Assembly (NCBI GenBank): GCA_028289195.1 | Contig: JANQQR010000003.1 | Location: 1 to 64,000 of the forward strand | Origin: Phycisphaerales bacterium | GTDB lineage: Bacteria; Planctomycetota; Phycisphaerae; Phycisphaerales; UBA1924 | DNA: 64,000 bases | Direction: 5' to 3' | In this document: piece after piece, positions 45,081 to 53,299 of the stretch | Numbering within the stretch: position 1 is the first letter of the stretch | How the letters are laid out: the number at the start of each line of letters is the position of its first letter | Made by a program: the position numbers and the translations under genes | Notes under the pieces: model-generated | The model's input: the letters and a program-made list of their open reading frames with translations, nothing else | Told to the model about the DNA's origin: nothing | Database searches by the model: none

Positions 45081-46412
45081 ATGCCCGAACGTGCCTACCA
45101 GGAAGAGCCCCAGCACACGCTCAAGACAGCAGCGGCTGTCCACGGCACCGGTCTGTTCACCGGCGTCGAGTCGACGGCGGTGATCCATCCCGCCGAGCCC
45201 GACACCGGGATCCGATTCCGGCGGGTTGATCTCGAGGGCTCCCCCGAGGTCCAGGCCCGCGTCGACTGCGTCGTCGATCGCCCCCGGCGCACGACTCTCC
45301 AGTCGGGCCCGGCCATGATCGAGACCGTCGAGCACTGCCTCAGCGCGCTCGCGGGCATGGGTGTCGACAACGCCGTGATCGACGTCGACGGGCCCGAGCT
45401 CCCCGCCGGCGACGGGTCGAGCAGGTTCTTCGTCGATTCGATGCGCGAGGCCGGCCTCGTCGAGCAGGACGCGCCCAGGCGCCCGCTCGTCATCACGGAG
45501 CCGGTGACGGTCCGCGACGGCGACTCGATGGTCGCGGCGTTCCCCACCGAGCACGACCACTCGGAGCTGATGTACGTGCTCGACTACGGGCAGGGCTCTG
45601 TGATCGATCGCCAGAACTACACCTTCGAGGTGCAGCCGGCGGTCTACATCGACCAGATCGCGCCCGCCCGGACGTTCAGCACGCGGGCCGAGGCCGAGGC
45701 GATGTGGAGCCGCGGGATGTTCAAGCATCTCACGCCCAAGGACATGCTCGTCGTCGGCGAGCACGGCCCGATCGACAACAGCTACCGGTTCCAGGACGAG
45801 CCCGTGCGCCACAAGGTGCTCGACCTGCTCGGCGATCTGTCGCTGCTCGGGCGCCCGATCCACGGTCGCATCGTGGCCGTCCGCTCGGGGCATGCGCTCA
45901 ATCACAAGCTGACGCGCGAGCTTCTGGAAGTTGCGCGACGCGTCGATTCGGTCGAGGGGCGCGCGGCGCCCGCCATGGAGATCCGGTCGATCCTGCGCCT
46001 GCTGCCGCACCGCTACCCGATGATCCTGATCGATCGCGTGCTGGAGATGGAAGGTGACGTTCGCGCCGTCGGCGTGAAGAACGTCACGATCAACGAGCCG
46101 TTCTTCCAGGGCCACTACCCGTCGACCCCGATCATGCCCGGCGTGCTGATCGTCGAGGCCATGTGCCAGCTGTCGGGCCTGATGCTGAGCCAGAAGCTGG
46201 AGCGGACCGGCAAGATCGCGGTCCTATTATCTCTGGACAACGTCAAGCTCCGTCGGCCGGTGACCCCCGGCGATCAGCTGGTCATCGAGTCGGAGGCTTT
46301 GAGGGCCAGCAGCCGTTTCGGAGACGTCCAGGCACGCGCATTTGTTGCCGGTGAGCTGGCCGCGGAGGCCCGCGTGAAGTTCCTCATGGTTGACGCCGAG
46401 CAGGAGCGATAG
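45081..46412 (+). CDS. lpxC/fabZ: bifunctional LpxC deacetylase / FabZ dehydratase
   Basis: A fused protein of about 443 residues. Residues 10-285 are LpxC, the zinc deacetylase that commits UDP-acyl-GlcNAc to lipid A: HGTGLFTG, the zinc-site region ETVEHCLSALAGMG and HKVLDLLGDLSLLGRPIHG. Residues 300-440 are FabZ, the 3-hydroxyacyl-ACP dehydratase: LLPHRYPMILIDRVLEME, FFQGHYPSTPIMPGVLIVEAMCQLSG with the catalytic His and Glu. LpxC-FabZ fusions are known in Bacteroidetes and planctomycetes. An ATG at 45069 would add four residues. It is followed by lpxA. Confidence 0.95.
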   Translation: MPERAYQEEPQHTLKTAAAVHGTGLFTGVESTAVIHPAEPDTGIRFRRVDLEGSPEVQARVDCVVDRPRRTTLQSGPAMIETVEHCLSALAGMGVDNAVIDVDGPELPAGDGSSRFFVDSMREAGLVEQDAPRRPLVITEPVTVRDGDSMVAAFPTEHDHSELMYVLDYGQGSVIDRQNYTFEVQPAVYIDQIAPARTFSTRAEAEAMWSRGMFKHLTPKDMLVVGEHGPIDNSYRFQDEPVRHKVLDLLGDLSLLGRPIHGRIVAVRSGHALNHKLTRELLEVARRVDSVEGRAAPAMEIRSILRLLPHRYPMILIDRVLEMEGDVRAVGVKNVTINEPFFQGHYPSTPIMPGVLIVEAMCQLSGLMLSQKLERTGKIAVLLSLDNVKLRRPVTPGDQLVIESEALRASSRFGDVQARAFVAGELAAEARVKFLMVDAEQER

Positions 46413-46477
46413 CCGAAGACACAGAGCGAACCAGAGAGCGGGCATCTGGCCCGGGGCTTGCTCACGAACACAGCACC

Positions 46478-47290
46478 ATGAAAGACCTCATCCACCCGAC
46501 CGCCGTGATCCACCCCCGCGCCGAGCTCGACAGCTCGGTGGAGGTCGGTCCCTACAGCGTGGTCGGCGAGGGTGTGAAGATCGGCGCGGGCACCAGCCTG
46601 CACAACCATGTCACGATCCAGGGCCCCGCGACCATCGGCGAGCACAACACGGTGTACCCCTACGCCGTGCTCGGCGCCGAGCCGCAGGACCTCAAGTATC
46701 AGGGCTACGACACCGAACTGGTCGTCGGCCATCGCAATCGCATCCGTGAGCACGCGACGATCCATCGCGGCACCGAGCTCGGCGGCGGGCGCACGGTCAT
46801 CGGCGACGACTGCCTGATCATGGTCGGTGTCCACATCGCCCACGACTGCGTCATCGAGGACGAGGTCGTCATCGCCAACAACTGCATGCTCGGCGGGCAC
46901 TGCCTCGTCGAGATGGGCGCCGGCCTCGGCGGCGGCGTCGGCGTGCACCACTTCACCACCATCGGCACCCTCGCGTTCGTCGGCGGCATGGCCCGCGTCT
47001 CCAAGGACGTCCCGCCTTACGTCGTCGTCGAGGGCGCACCCGCCGAGGTCCGCAAGATCAACACCACGGCGCTCATGCGCCGCAAGTGGACGCCCGAGCA
47101 GATCGAGCGCCTGCGTACGGCCTTCAAGGCCATCTACCGCGACCCCGAGACGCCCGTGCAGCACGCCATCGACACGCTGCGGGCCGATCGCACCCAGCCC
47201 GACACGATCCTGCGCCTGTGCGACTGCATCGAGCGCATCCAGTCGGGCGTTCACGGTCGCAGCCGCGAGAATCTGCGGGACGATCGGTAG
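46478..47290 (+). CDS. lpxA: UDP-N-acetylglucosamine acyltransferase
   Basis: A 270-residue LpxA, catalysing the first acyl transfer of lipid A synthesis. It has the hexapeptide-repeat beta helix (IHPTAVIHPRAELDSSVEVGPYSVVG), LGAEPQDLKYQGYDTELVVGHRN, the catalytic-histidine region GVHIAHDCVIEDEVVIANN, and the LpxA C-terminal helices with GLNIV replaced by TTALMRRKWTPEQIERL. It completes the bamA-ompH-lpxD-lpxC/fabZ-lpxA cluster, starting 65 bases after the fused gene. Confidence 0.94.
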   Translation: MKDLIHPTAVIHPRAELDSSVEVGPYSVVGEGVKIGAGTSLHNHVTIQGPATIGEHNTVYPYAVLGAEPQDLKYQGYDTELVVGHRNRIREHATIHRGTELGGGRTVIGDDCLIMVGVHIAHDCVIEDEVVIANNCMLGGHCLVEMGAGLGGGVGVHHFTTIGTLAFVGGMARVSKDVPPYVVVEGAPAEVRKINTTALMRRKWTPEQIERLRTAFKAIYRDPETPVQHAIDTLRADRTQPDTILRLCDCIERIQSGVHGRSRENLRDDR

Positions 47291-47295
47291 AAGAA

Positions 47296-47323
47296 GGGGC
47301 TAAGGGGCCAAGGGGCAGAGGGG
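47296..47323 (+). other. four-tract G-quadruplex motif
   Basis: Four runs of GGGG begin at 47296, 47304, 47312 and 47320, exactly 8 bases apart, separated by the loops CTAA, CCAA and CAGA. This fits a four-layer G-quadruplex on the plus strand. It lies 6 bases after the lpxA stop and 24 bases before a large inverted repeat, so it could end or slow transcription, or act on the RNA. Confidence 0.6.
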
Positions 47324-47346
47324 TTGCCCTTCGGGAATCGCTGCGC

Positions 47347-47443
47347 GCATCTACGAGCCCGTGGCGCAAGCCGCGGGTACTTTCGACCCCCGCGATGGCA
47401 GCGATCAAGGTACCCGCGGCTTGCGCCACGGGCTCGTAGATGC
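47347..47443. repeat. REPIN-like inverted pair, copy A (perfect 34-bp arms)
   Basis: Two perfectly complementary arms, 47347-47380 and 47410-47443, surround a 29-base spacer. Each arm also contains its own short hairpin, CCCGTGGC-GCAA-GCCGCGGG, with an 8-bp stem (one G-T wobble) and a GNRA-type loop. The element fills the spacer between lpxA and the cystathionine gene, which run in the same direction. No T-run follows, so it is not a standard intrinsic terminator. Copies B, C and D at 49750, 56500 and 59105 share the design. Confidence 0.85.
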
Positions 47444-47451
47444 ATTCGCCC

Positions 47452-47457
47452 TACAAT
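47452..47457 (+). promoter_or_regulatory. putative leaderless -10 box (TACAAT)
   Basis: TACAAT is followed by 6 bases (CGGGCA starts after it as CGGGC plus the ATG context) and the ATG at 47464. It sits 9 bases after repeat copy A. Transcription would start at the ATG. Confidence 0.5.
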
Positions 47458-47463
47458 CGGGGC

Positions 47464-48696
47464 ATGACCCACGACCCCTCCAGCGCCCACATCGGGACCA
47501 AAGTCGTTCACACCGGCCAGCGCCCCGACCCGTCGACCGGCGCCGTCATGCCGCCCATCTCGCTCGCGACCACCTACGAGCAGGAGTCGCCGGGCGTGCA
47601 CAAGGGCCTCGAGTACACGCGCACGCACAACCCGACGCGCTTCGCCCTCGAGCGGATGGTCGCCGGGCTCGAGAACTCGCCGCTCACCGAGGACGACGAC
47701 CTGACAGGCGGCGGCTTCGCGTTCGCCAGCGGCCTGGCCGCGATGGCGACCTGCCTGGAGCTGATGGACGCCGGCAGCCGCATCGTGGCGATGGACGACA
47801 TCTACGGCGGCAGCAATCGCATGCTCCGGCGCGTGCGCCAGCGCACGCAGGGGCTCGACGTCGAGTTCTGTGACCTCTCGAGCCTCGACCGCTTCGCCCA
47901 GGCGATGACGCCCGTGACGAAGATGGTCTGGGTCGAGACGCCCACGAACCCGACGCTGAAGGTCGCGGACCTCTCGGGCATCAGCGCCATCGCGCGCAAG
48001 GCCAACCCCGAGGCGATCCTCGTGTGCGACAACACCTTCGCCACGCCGATCAACCAGACGCCGCTCGATCACGGCTTCGACATCGTCCTGCACTCGACCA
48101 CCAAGTACATGGGCGGGCACTCGGACTCGCTGGGCGGCGTGCTCATCGCCTCCAAGCCCGAGCACGCCGAGACGCTCCGCTTCCTGCAGAACTCGCTCGG
48201 CGCCGTGATGAGCCCGTTCGAGGCCTACATGACGCTGCGTGGCATCAAGACGCTCGACGTGCGCATGGCACGCCACAACGCCAGCGCCGTCGAGATCGCC
48301 CGGTTCCTCGCCTCGCACAGCCAGGTCGAGCGGGTGGTCTTCCCGGGTCTCGAGTCGCACCCGCACCACGAGGTCGTCCAGAAGCAGATGCGCGGCCCGG
48401 GCGGCATGATCACGTTCTACCTCGCCGGCGGCCTCGAGGAATCACGCCGCTTCCTCGAGTCGCTCGAGATCTTCGCTCTTGCCGAGAGCCTCGGGGGCGT
48501 CGAATCGCTGGTCGAGCACCCGGCGATCATGACCCACGCGAGCGTGCCGCCCGAGATGCGCCGCGAACTGGGGATCAGCGACAACATGATCCGCCTGAGC
48601 GTGGGTGTCGAGGACGTGCGCGACCTGCTTGCCGACATCGAGAAGGGCATGGCCGCCGCGAAGGGCGCCCGCGCTGCCGCGGCTGCGAGCGCCTGA
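47464..48696 (+). CDS. PLP-dependent cystathionine gamma-synthase/lyase family enzyme
   Basis: A 410-residue Cys/Met-metabolism PLP enzyme. The PLP lysine is K214 in LHSTTKYMGGHSD. Also present are YEQESPGVHKGLEYTRTHNPTR, FASGLAAMATCLELM and VWVETPTNPTLKVADL. The family includes cystathionine gamma-synthase, beta-lyase and gamma-lyase, which sequence alone does not separate. A cystathionine beta-synthase lies 9 kb away, so a gamma-lyase role in transsulfuration is possible. The start is MTHDPSS at 47464; it has no ribosome-binding site and a -10 hexamer 6 bases upstream. Confidence 0.9.
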   Translation: MTHDPSSAHIGTKVVHTGQRPDPSTGAVMPPISLATTYEQESPGVHKGLEYTRTHNPTRFALERMVAGLENSPLTEDDDLTGGGFAFASGLAAMATCLELMDAGSRIVAMDDIYGGSNRMLRRVRQRTQGLDVEFCDLSSLDRFAQAMTPVTKMVWVETPTNPTLKVADLSGISAIARKANPEAILVCDNTFATPINQTPLDHGFDIVLHSTTKYMGGHSDSLGGVLIASKPEHAETLRFLQNSLGAVMSPFEAYMTLRGIKTLDVRMARHNASAVEIARFLASHSQVERVVFPGLESHPHHEVVQKQMRGPGGMITFYLAGGLEESRRFLESLEIFALAESLGGVESLVEHPAIMTHASVPPEMRRELGISDNMIRLSVGVEDVRDLLADIEKGMAAAKGARAAAAASA

Positions 48697-48697
48697 G

Positions 48698-49762
48698 GTG
48701 AGCGCCCGGCGCGTCATCGACGCCAACGCCAATCGCGCCCGCGAGGCCCTGCGGGTCATGGAAGACTGCGCTCGCTTCGTGCTGGACGACCGCGATCTGT
48801 GCGCACGCCTCAAGCGATCGCGTCATGACCTGGCCTCGGCGCTGGGCGCCCTGTCGGGTTCGGCCATCGGCGAGCGCGACACGCCCGGCGATGTGGGAAC
48901 GGACGTTCAGACCGAGCGCGAATACTCCCGCTCGTCGATGCGCGATGTGGCCCTCGCTGCCGGCAAGCGCCTGAGCGAGGCGCTGCGATCGATCGAGGAG
49001 GCGTCCAAGACCATCGACTCTCGCGCTGCCGAGCGCTTCGAGCGCCTGCGCTACGAGGCCTACGACCTCGACCGGGTGCTCGTGCTGGCGATGGGCACCG
49101 GGAGACAGGCGCAGTGGCGCCTGTGCGTGCTCGTGACCGAGTCGCTCTGCACGCATCACCCGTGGCTCGATGTCGCCCGCATGGCGATCGAGGGTGGGGC
49201 TGACTGCATCCAGCTCCGCGAGCCGGACCTGGACGACCGCGAGCTGCTCGAGCGTGCGCACCGGTTGGTCGATCTCGCCCGCCCGCGCGGGTGCGCCGTG
49301 GTCATCAACAACCGGCCCGACATAGCGCTGCTCGCCAAGGCCGACGGCGTGCACGTCGGCCAGGGCGACCTGCGTGTCGAAGACGTGCGCAGGATCGCGG
49401 GGTTCGACCTGCTTGTCGGCGTCTCGACCTCGCGGATCGAGGAGGCCGAGCGGGCGATGCGCGACGGCGCCGATTCCTGCGGCGTCGGTCCGATGTTCCC
49501 CACGACGACCAAGCACAAGGATCGCATCGCGGGCCCGGAGTACATGCGCGAGTATGCGGCGCACGATCCGTCGCTGCCGGCGCACCTGGCGATCGGAGGG
49601 ATGACACCCCAGAACGCCGGCGAGGTGATTGACGCGGGCGCCGTGGGAATCGCCGTGAGTTCGTGCGTGTGCGGGGCGGAGGACCCGGCGGAGGCTGCAC
49701 GGAGCCTCCATTCGATCGTGGAGCAGGGCCGGACCAACGCGCAGGCATCTACGAGCCCGTAG
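48698..49762 (+). CDS. thiE: ThiD2-ThiE fusion, thiamine phosphate synthase
   Basis: A protein of about 354 residues starting with GTG 1 base after the previous stop. The N-terminal 130 residues (VIDANANRAREALRVMEDCARFVLDD, GTDVQTEREYSRSSMRDVALAAGKRLSEALRSIEE) match the ThiD2 domain, an HMP-phosphate kinase found fused to ThiE. Residues 145-345 are ThiE, which joins HMP-PP and thiazole-phosphate: DCIQLREPDLDDRELLERA, VVINNRPDIALLAKADGVHVGQGD, GVGPMFPTTTKHK, AIGGMTPQNAGEVI. The final codons and the TAG stop lie inside repeat copy B, so the insertion may have replaced the original C-terminus. Confidence 0.88.
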   Translation: MSARRVIDANANRAREALRVMEDCARFVLDDRDLCARLKRSRHDLASALGALSGSAIGERDTPGDVGTDVQTEREYSRSSMRDVALAAGKRLSEALRSIEEASKTIDSRAAERFERLRYEAYDLDRVLVLAMGTGRQAQWRLCVLVTESLCTHHPWLDVARMAIEGGADCIQLREPDLDDRELLERAHRLVDLARPRGCAVVINNRPDIALLAKADGVHVGQGDLRVEDVRRIAGFDLLVGVSTSRIEEAERAMRDGADSCGVGPMFPTTTKHKDRIAGPEYMREYAAHDPSLPAHLAIGGMTPQNAGEVIDAGAVGIAVSSCVCGAEDPAEAARSLHSIVEQGRTNAQASTSP

Positions 49763-49836
49763 CGCAAGCTGCGGGTACGTTCGTCGCCCGCGATGCCAAG
49801 GCCAAAGGTACCCGCCGCTTGCGCGACGGGCTCGTA
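49750..49836. repeat. REPIN-like inverted pair, copy B
   Basis: Arms of 29 bases at 49750-49778 and 49808-49836 with a 29-base spacer. The two arms differ at two positions, and these changes compensate each other within the single-arm hairpin: the left arm has CCCGTAGC-GCAA-GCTGCGGG, the right arm (read on the minus strand) CCCGTCGC-GCAA-GCGGCGGG. The left arm overlaps the end of thiE and supplies its TAG stop. The element lies between two co-oriented genes. Confidence 0.82.
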
Positions 49837-49853
49837 AAGGCGCGTCGTCTCCC

Positions 49854-49859
49854 TACAAT
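49854..49859 (+). promoter_or_regulatory. putative -10 box (TACAAT) of the ABC-F gene
   Basis: TACAAT lies 17 bases before the ATG at 49877 and 17 bases after repeat copy B. It would give a leader of about 10 bases. Confidence 0.4.
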
Positions 49860-49876
49860 CTCCGCCCTCAGCCGCC

Positions 49877-51907
49877 ATGCCCCTTCTCAGTGCTACCAAC
49901 CTGCGCCACGCCTACGGCACCGACATCGTCCTCAGCGACGTATCGCTGTCTGTCGAGGCCGGCGATCGTGTGGGCATCGTCGGGCGGAACGGCACGGGCA
50001 AGACCACGCTGCTCAAGGTCCTCACCGGGCGCATGACGCCCGATTCAGGATCCGTGAGCCTGGCCAAGAGCGCCAAGGCCTCGTACCTCTCCCAGGACCC
50101 GGACCTGGATCCCGAGGAAACGCTTCGCGGCGCGGCTGAGGCGGCGTTCAGCGAGCTGCACGACCTGCACCACCAGCTCGACGGGGTGTTCGCGGGCATG
50201 GAGTCGGCCGAGGGTGCCGAACTCGATCGTTTGCTGAAGCGCCAGGAGTCGCTCGAGCGACGCATCGAAGCGGCGGGGGGGTACGCCATCGATCACAAGA
50301 TCGATCGCGTGCTCCACGGCCTCGGGTTCCGCGACTCGCAGTTCGGCATCAAGGTCAGCGGGCTGAGCGGCGGGCAGAAGGGGCGGGTGGCGCTGGCCAA
50401 GGCGCTGCTCGAAGAGCCCGACGTGCTCCTGCTCGACGAGCCGACGAACCACCTGGATCTCGAGGGCCGCCTGTGGCTCGAGGACTTCCTGTCCGGCGAG
50501 TTCAGCGGCGCGATCGTGATGATCAGCCACGACCGCTACCTGCTCAACAACGTCGTGACGCGCATCATTGAGGTCGAGGACGCGCGCCTCATCGACTACC
50601 CCGGCAACTACGACGCCTTCCGCGAGATCCGCGCCGAACGCCGCATGAGCCAGGCGCGGGCCTACGAGAAGCAGCAGACCAAGTTCAAGCAGGAAGAGGC
50701 GTTCATCCGCAAGTACAAGGCGGGCCAGCGCGCCAAGCAGGCACGAGGGCGCGAGTCGAGGCTCGCCCGCCAGCGCGAGGGCTCGCTCGAGCGTCCCGTC
50801 GAACTCGCGTCGTTCGGCCTGCAGTTCGCCCGCGCCACGCGCTCGGGCGATCTCGTCGTCACGGCCCGCGGCCTTTCCAAGGCCTACGACGCCGAGGACG
50901 GCTCACGCAAGGTGCTGTTCCACGATCTGGACGTCGACATCACCCGGGGCGAGCGCTGGGGGATCATCGGGCCCAACGGCGCCGGCAAGACGACGCTCGT
51001 CAACTGCCTGCTCGGCACGCAGGAGCCCGACGAGGGCACCGTGCGCCTCGGCGCGAACATCCAACCCGGCTACTACCGCCAGACGCACGAGCACGTCGAC
51101 CCCGAGCGCCCGGTCTACCGCTACCTGCAGGACGTCATCAAGAAGGAGAACCCCGATGGCCTGCTCAGCGAGCAGCAGTCGCGCGACCTCGCCGGGGCGT
51201 TTCTCTTCTCCGGCGACGAGCAGGAAAAGGAGATGGGCCTGCTGTCCGGTGGCGAGCGCAGCCGCGCCGTGCTGGCGGGGCTGCTGGCGAGCGCCAAGAA
51301 CCTGCTGATCCTCGACGAGCCGACCAACCACCTCGACATCCCCTCGGCCGAGCGCCTGGAGCAGGCGCTGGCCATCGACGAGCACGGCAAGGCCATCAAG
51401 GGCGCCTTCGACGGCACGCTGATCCTGATCAGCCACGACCGTGCGTTGATCGACGCCACCTGCTCGCACCTGCTCGTCCTCGACGGGGCGGGCAACGCCC
51501 AGGTGTTCATCGGGAGCTACACCGAGTGGCACGACGCGGAGGTCGAGAAGAAGGCGGCCGCGGACTTCGAGCGCGCCGAGGCCAAGCGTCGCGCCGAGCA
51601 GGAAGAGAAGAAGCGCCGCGCCGCGGAAGAAGCCAAGTCCAAGCACGACGCCCAGCGCGCCGAGCAGCAGGCCCAGAGCGACGCGGCGTCGGGCAAGTTC
51701 CGGGGCATGAAGACCGAGTGGCTCGAATCGCGCATCGAGCAGATCGAGCAGCGCATCAAGGAGATCCACGCCGAAATGATGCTGCCCGAGGTGTGGAAGG
51801 ACCCCGCCAAGTGCGAGAAGCTCGGCAAGGAGCGCTCGACCCTCGCCGGCGAGCTCGAGCCGCTCGAGTTCGAGTGGTCGCGGCGCGCGGAAGAAGCCAT
51901 GGGGTAG
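49877..51907 (+). CDS. ABC-F family ATPase (Uup-like)
   Basis: A 676-residue soluble protein with two ABC domains and no membrane part. First domain: Walker A GRNGTGKTTLL, signature LSGGQKGRVALA, Walker B LLLDEPTNHLDL. Second: GPNGAGKTTLV, LSGGERSRAVLAGLL, LLILDEPTNHLDI. The linker between them (FIRKYKAGQRAKQARGRESRL) is typical of ABC-F, and the C-terminus is a Lys/Glu/Arg coiled coil of about 120 residues as in Uup. ABC-F proteins act on the ribosome or, for Uup, on DNA/ribosome stability. Confidence 0.92.
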   Translation: MPLLSATNLRHAYGTDIVLSDVSLSVEAGDRVGIVGRNGTGKTTLLKVLTGRMTPDSGSVSLAKSAKASYLSQDPDLDPEETLRGAAEAAFSELHDLHHQLDGVFAGMESAEGAELDRLLKRQESLERRIEAAGGYAIDHKIDRVLHGLGFRDSQFGIKVSGLSGGQKGRVALAKALLEEPDVLLLDEPTNHLDLEGRLWLEDFLSGEFSGAIVMISHDRYLLNNVVTRIIEVEDARLIDYPGNYDAFREIRAERRMSQARAYEKQQTKFKQEEAFIRKYKAGQRAKQARGRESRLARQREGSLERPVELASFGLQFARATRSGDLVVTARGLSKAYDAEDGSRKVLFHDLDVDITRGERWGIIGPNGAGKTTLVNCLLGTQEPDEGTVRLGANIQPGYYRQTHEHVDPERPVYRYLQDVIKKENPDGLLSEQQSRDLAGAFLFSGDEQEKEMGLLSGGERSRAVLAGLLASAKNLLILDEPTNHLDIPSAERLEQALAIDEHGKAIKGAFDGTLILISHDRALIDATCSHLLVLDGAGNAQVFIGSYTEWHDAEVEKKAAADFERAEAKRRAEQEEKKRRAAEEAKSKHDAQRAEQQAQSDAASGKFRGMKTEWLESRIEQIEQRIKEIHAEMMLPEVWKDPAKCEKLGKERSTLAGELEPLEFEWSRRAEEAMG

Positions 51908-51940
51908 GTGCTCGCGCGATGGTCGACGATGTGCGCTCGC

Positions 51941-52453
51941 CTACATCGCCGCGCGTTTCGCTGCCGCGTAGCGCGCATGGTGGTCGTAGTGCTCGATGTA
52001 CCCGTCGACGATCGCCTCGAGCGTCTCGAGGCCCGTCTCCGTGTGGTGGCCCGTGCGCAGGAACGCCTCGGGCAGCAGGGAGCGCAGCCGGAACGCCATG
52101 ATCGCGCGGGTGACCCGGAACACCTCGCAGGCGCGCCCCAGGTCGATCGCCTCGGGCAGGCGGGCCGCGAACTTCGTCTCGTCGTAGGCCTGGAGCACCG
52201 GCGGCGACTCCGGCGGCGCGTCCTCGTGGGCGTCGCCCTGCATGGCGATCACGCGTTTCATCCGGTCCTGGCCCTGGAGCTCGGAGTCGTACATGTGCAC
52301 CACCATCGTGCGCATGCTCCACCTGCCGGTCTCGCCCCCCTTGAACGGCTTGTCGAGCTGCTCCTCGCTCAGGCCCTCGACCCAAGACGCCAGCTCGGCG
52401 CCCTGCTCCTCGTAGCGATCGATCCGGCTTCGCATATTCGGTTTGGTCGTCAT
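51941..52453 (-). CDS. DinB family protein
   Basis: A 170-residue helical protein of the DinB_2 type. Candidate metal ligands are His in SMRTMVVHMYDSE and the C-terminal YIEHYDHHARYAA, the usual spacing for three-His metal sites. The motif TGRWSMRTMVVHMYDSEL fits the family pattern W-s-x-r-x-x-x-x-H. Function is not known. It converges on the ABC-F gene with 33 bases between. A TACGCT hexamer ends 7 bases before the ATG. Confidence 0.85.
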   Translation of the reverse strand: MTTKPNMRSRIDRYEEQGAELASWVEGLSEEQLDKPFKGGETGRWSMRTMVVHMYDSELQGQDRMKRVIAMQGDAHEDAPPESPPVLQAYDETKFAARLPEAIDLGRACEVFRVTRAIMAFRLRSLLPEAFLRTGHHTETGLETLEAIVDGYIEHYDHHARYAAAKRAAM

Positions 52454-52460
52454 AGGCGAT

Positions 52461-52466
52461 AGCGTA
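52461..52466 (-). promoter_or_regulatory. putative leaderless -10 box (TACGCT) of the DinB gene
   Basis: On the minus strand TACGCT is followed by 7 bases (ATCGCCT) and the ATG at 52453. Confidence 0.45.
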
Positions 52467-52600
52467 TCCGGGGCCGGGAACGGGGGTTCCGGCTCCAGCC
52501 CGAACCCCCGGCGGACCGACGTTCGTAGGAAGCGTTGGCGGGATTGAAAGGCCCCCGCCAGACGCCCCAATCACCCACCGGGCCCGGAGGTGCCCCGCCC

Positions 52601-53299
52601 ATGGCTGTCGCGTCCGCCCTGCTGCGCATCCCGCTCACCCGCCTGCTCTCGGTGGGCCTGTTCACCGCGCTTCTCGGGGGCGGCGGCTACGTCGGCTACC
52701 GGGCCATGCGCAGCGACATCGCGGCCGACGTCTATCGCCAGCGCCTCGAAGAGCTCGCCGGCGAGTACGAGTCCCTGCGCACGACGTTCAACGAGGCCGT
52801 GCGGCGCACCGCCGTCACCGAATTGCTCGTCCAGGACGGGCGCCTGAGCGTGGTGATCATCGACGCCCAGGGCCAGCGCACGACCATCGAGACCATCCTC
52901 GATCCCTCGAGCGAGATCTACGTCGACTACGTCGTGATCGACGGGCGCCTGCTGATCCGGCGCGTGTTCGATTCGTACACACCCCCGATGAGCGCGATCG
53001 TGCTCGACGCCGAGCTGGAGTTCGTCGACTGGAACGACCCCCGCGCCCAGGAGGGCAAGGCCGTCTATCGCGCCCTGCAGGAAGGGCGCTGGATCGTCAG
53101 CGCCACCGGGAACGGGGCGCTGGGGCTCGTGCGCCTGGGAGACGTCGGCTCGACCGAACCCGTCGAGCTCACGCCCGCCCCGCCCGTGCGCGACTTCGAG
53201 GAGATCCTCGAAGAGCTCGACACGTCGATCCGCGAGATCGGGCCCGGCGATGTGTGGAAGCGCGTGACGGGATCAACCCCCGAGACCCCGCCGAACTAG
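52601..53299 (+). CDS. membrane-anchored protein of unknown function
   Basis: A 232-residue protein with one N-terminal membrane segment (about residues 10-32, LTRLLSVGLFTALLGGGGYVGY), a short coiled coil (VYRQRLEELAGEYESLRTTFNEAVRR) and a beta-rich outer domain (LLVQDGRLSVVIIDAQGQRTTIETILDP, YVDYVVIDGRLLIRRVFD). It ends in a charged helix (FEEILEELDTSIREIGPG). No family recognised. Upstream in-frame codons to 52535 read as Pro/Gly-rich and are unlikely to be used. It overlaps the convergent bcp stop by 4 bases. Confidence 0.72.
   Translation: MAVASALLRIPLTRLLSVGLFTALLGGGGYVGYRAMRSDIAADVYRQRLEELAGEYESLRTTFNEAVRRTAVTELLVQDGRLSVVIIDAQGQRTTIETILDPSSEIYVDYVVIDGRLLIRRVFDSYTPPMSAIVLDAELEFVDWNDPRAQEGKAVYRALQEGRWIVSATGNGALGLVRLGDVGSTEPVELTPAPPVRDFEEILEELDTSIREIGPGDVWKRVTGSTPETPPN

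Noticed and set aside
47347..47443. Inverted repeat as a classical intrinsic terminator
   Set aside because: No T-run follows either arm; the same element recurs elsewhere, so it is better treated as a repeat, though a termination role remains possible.
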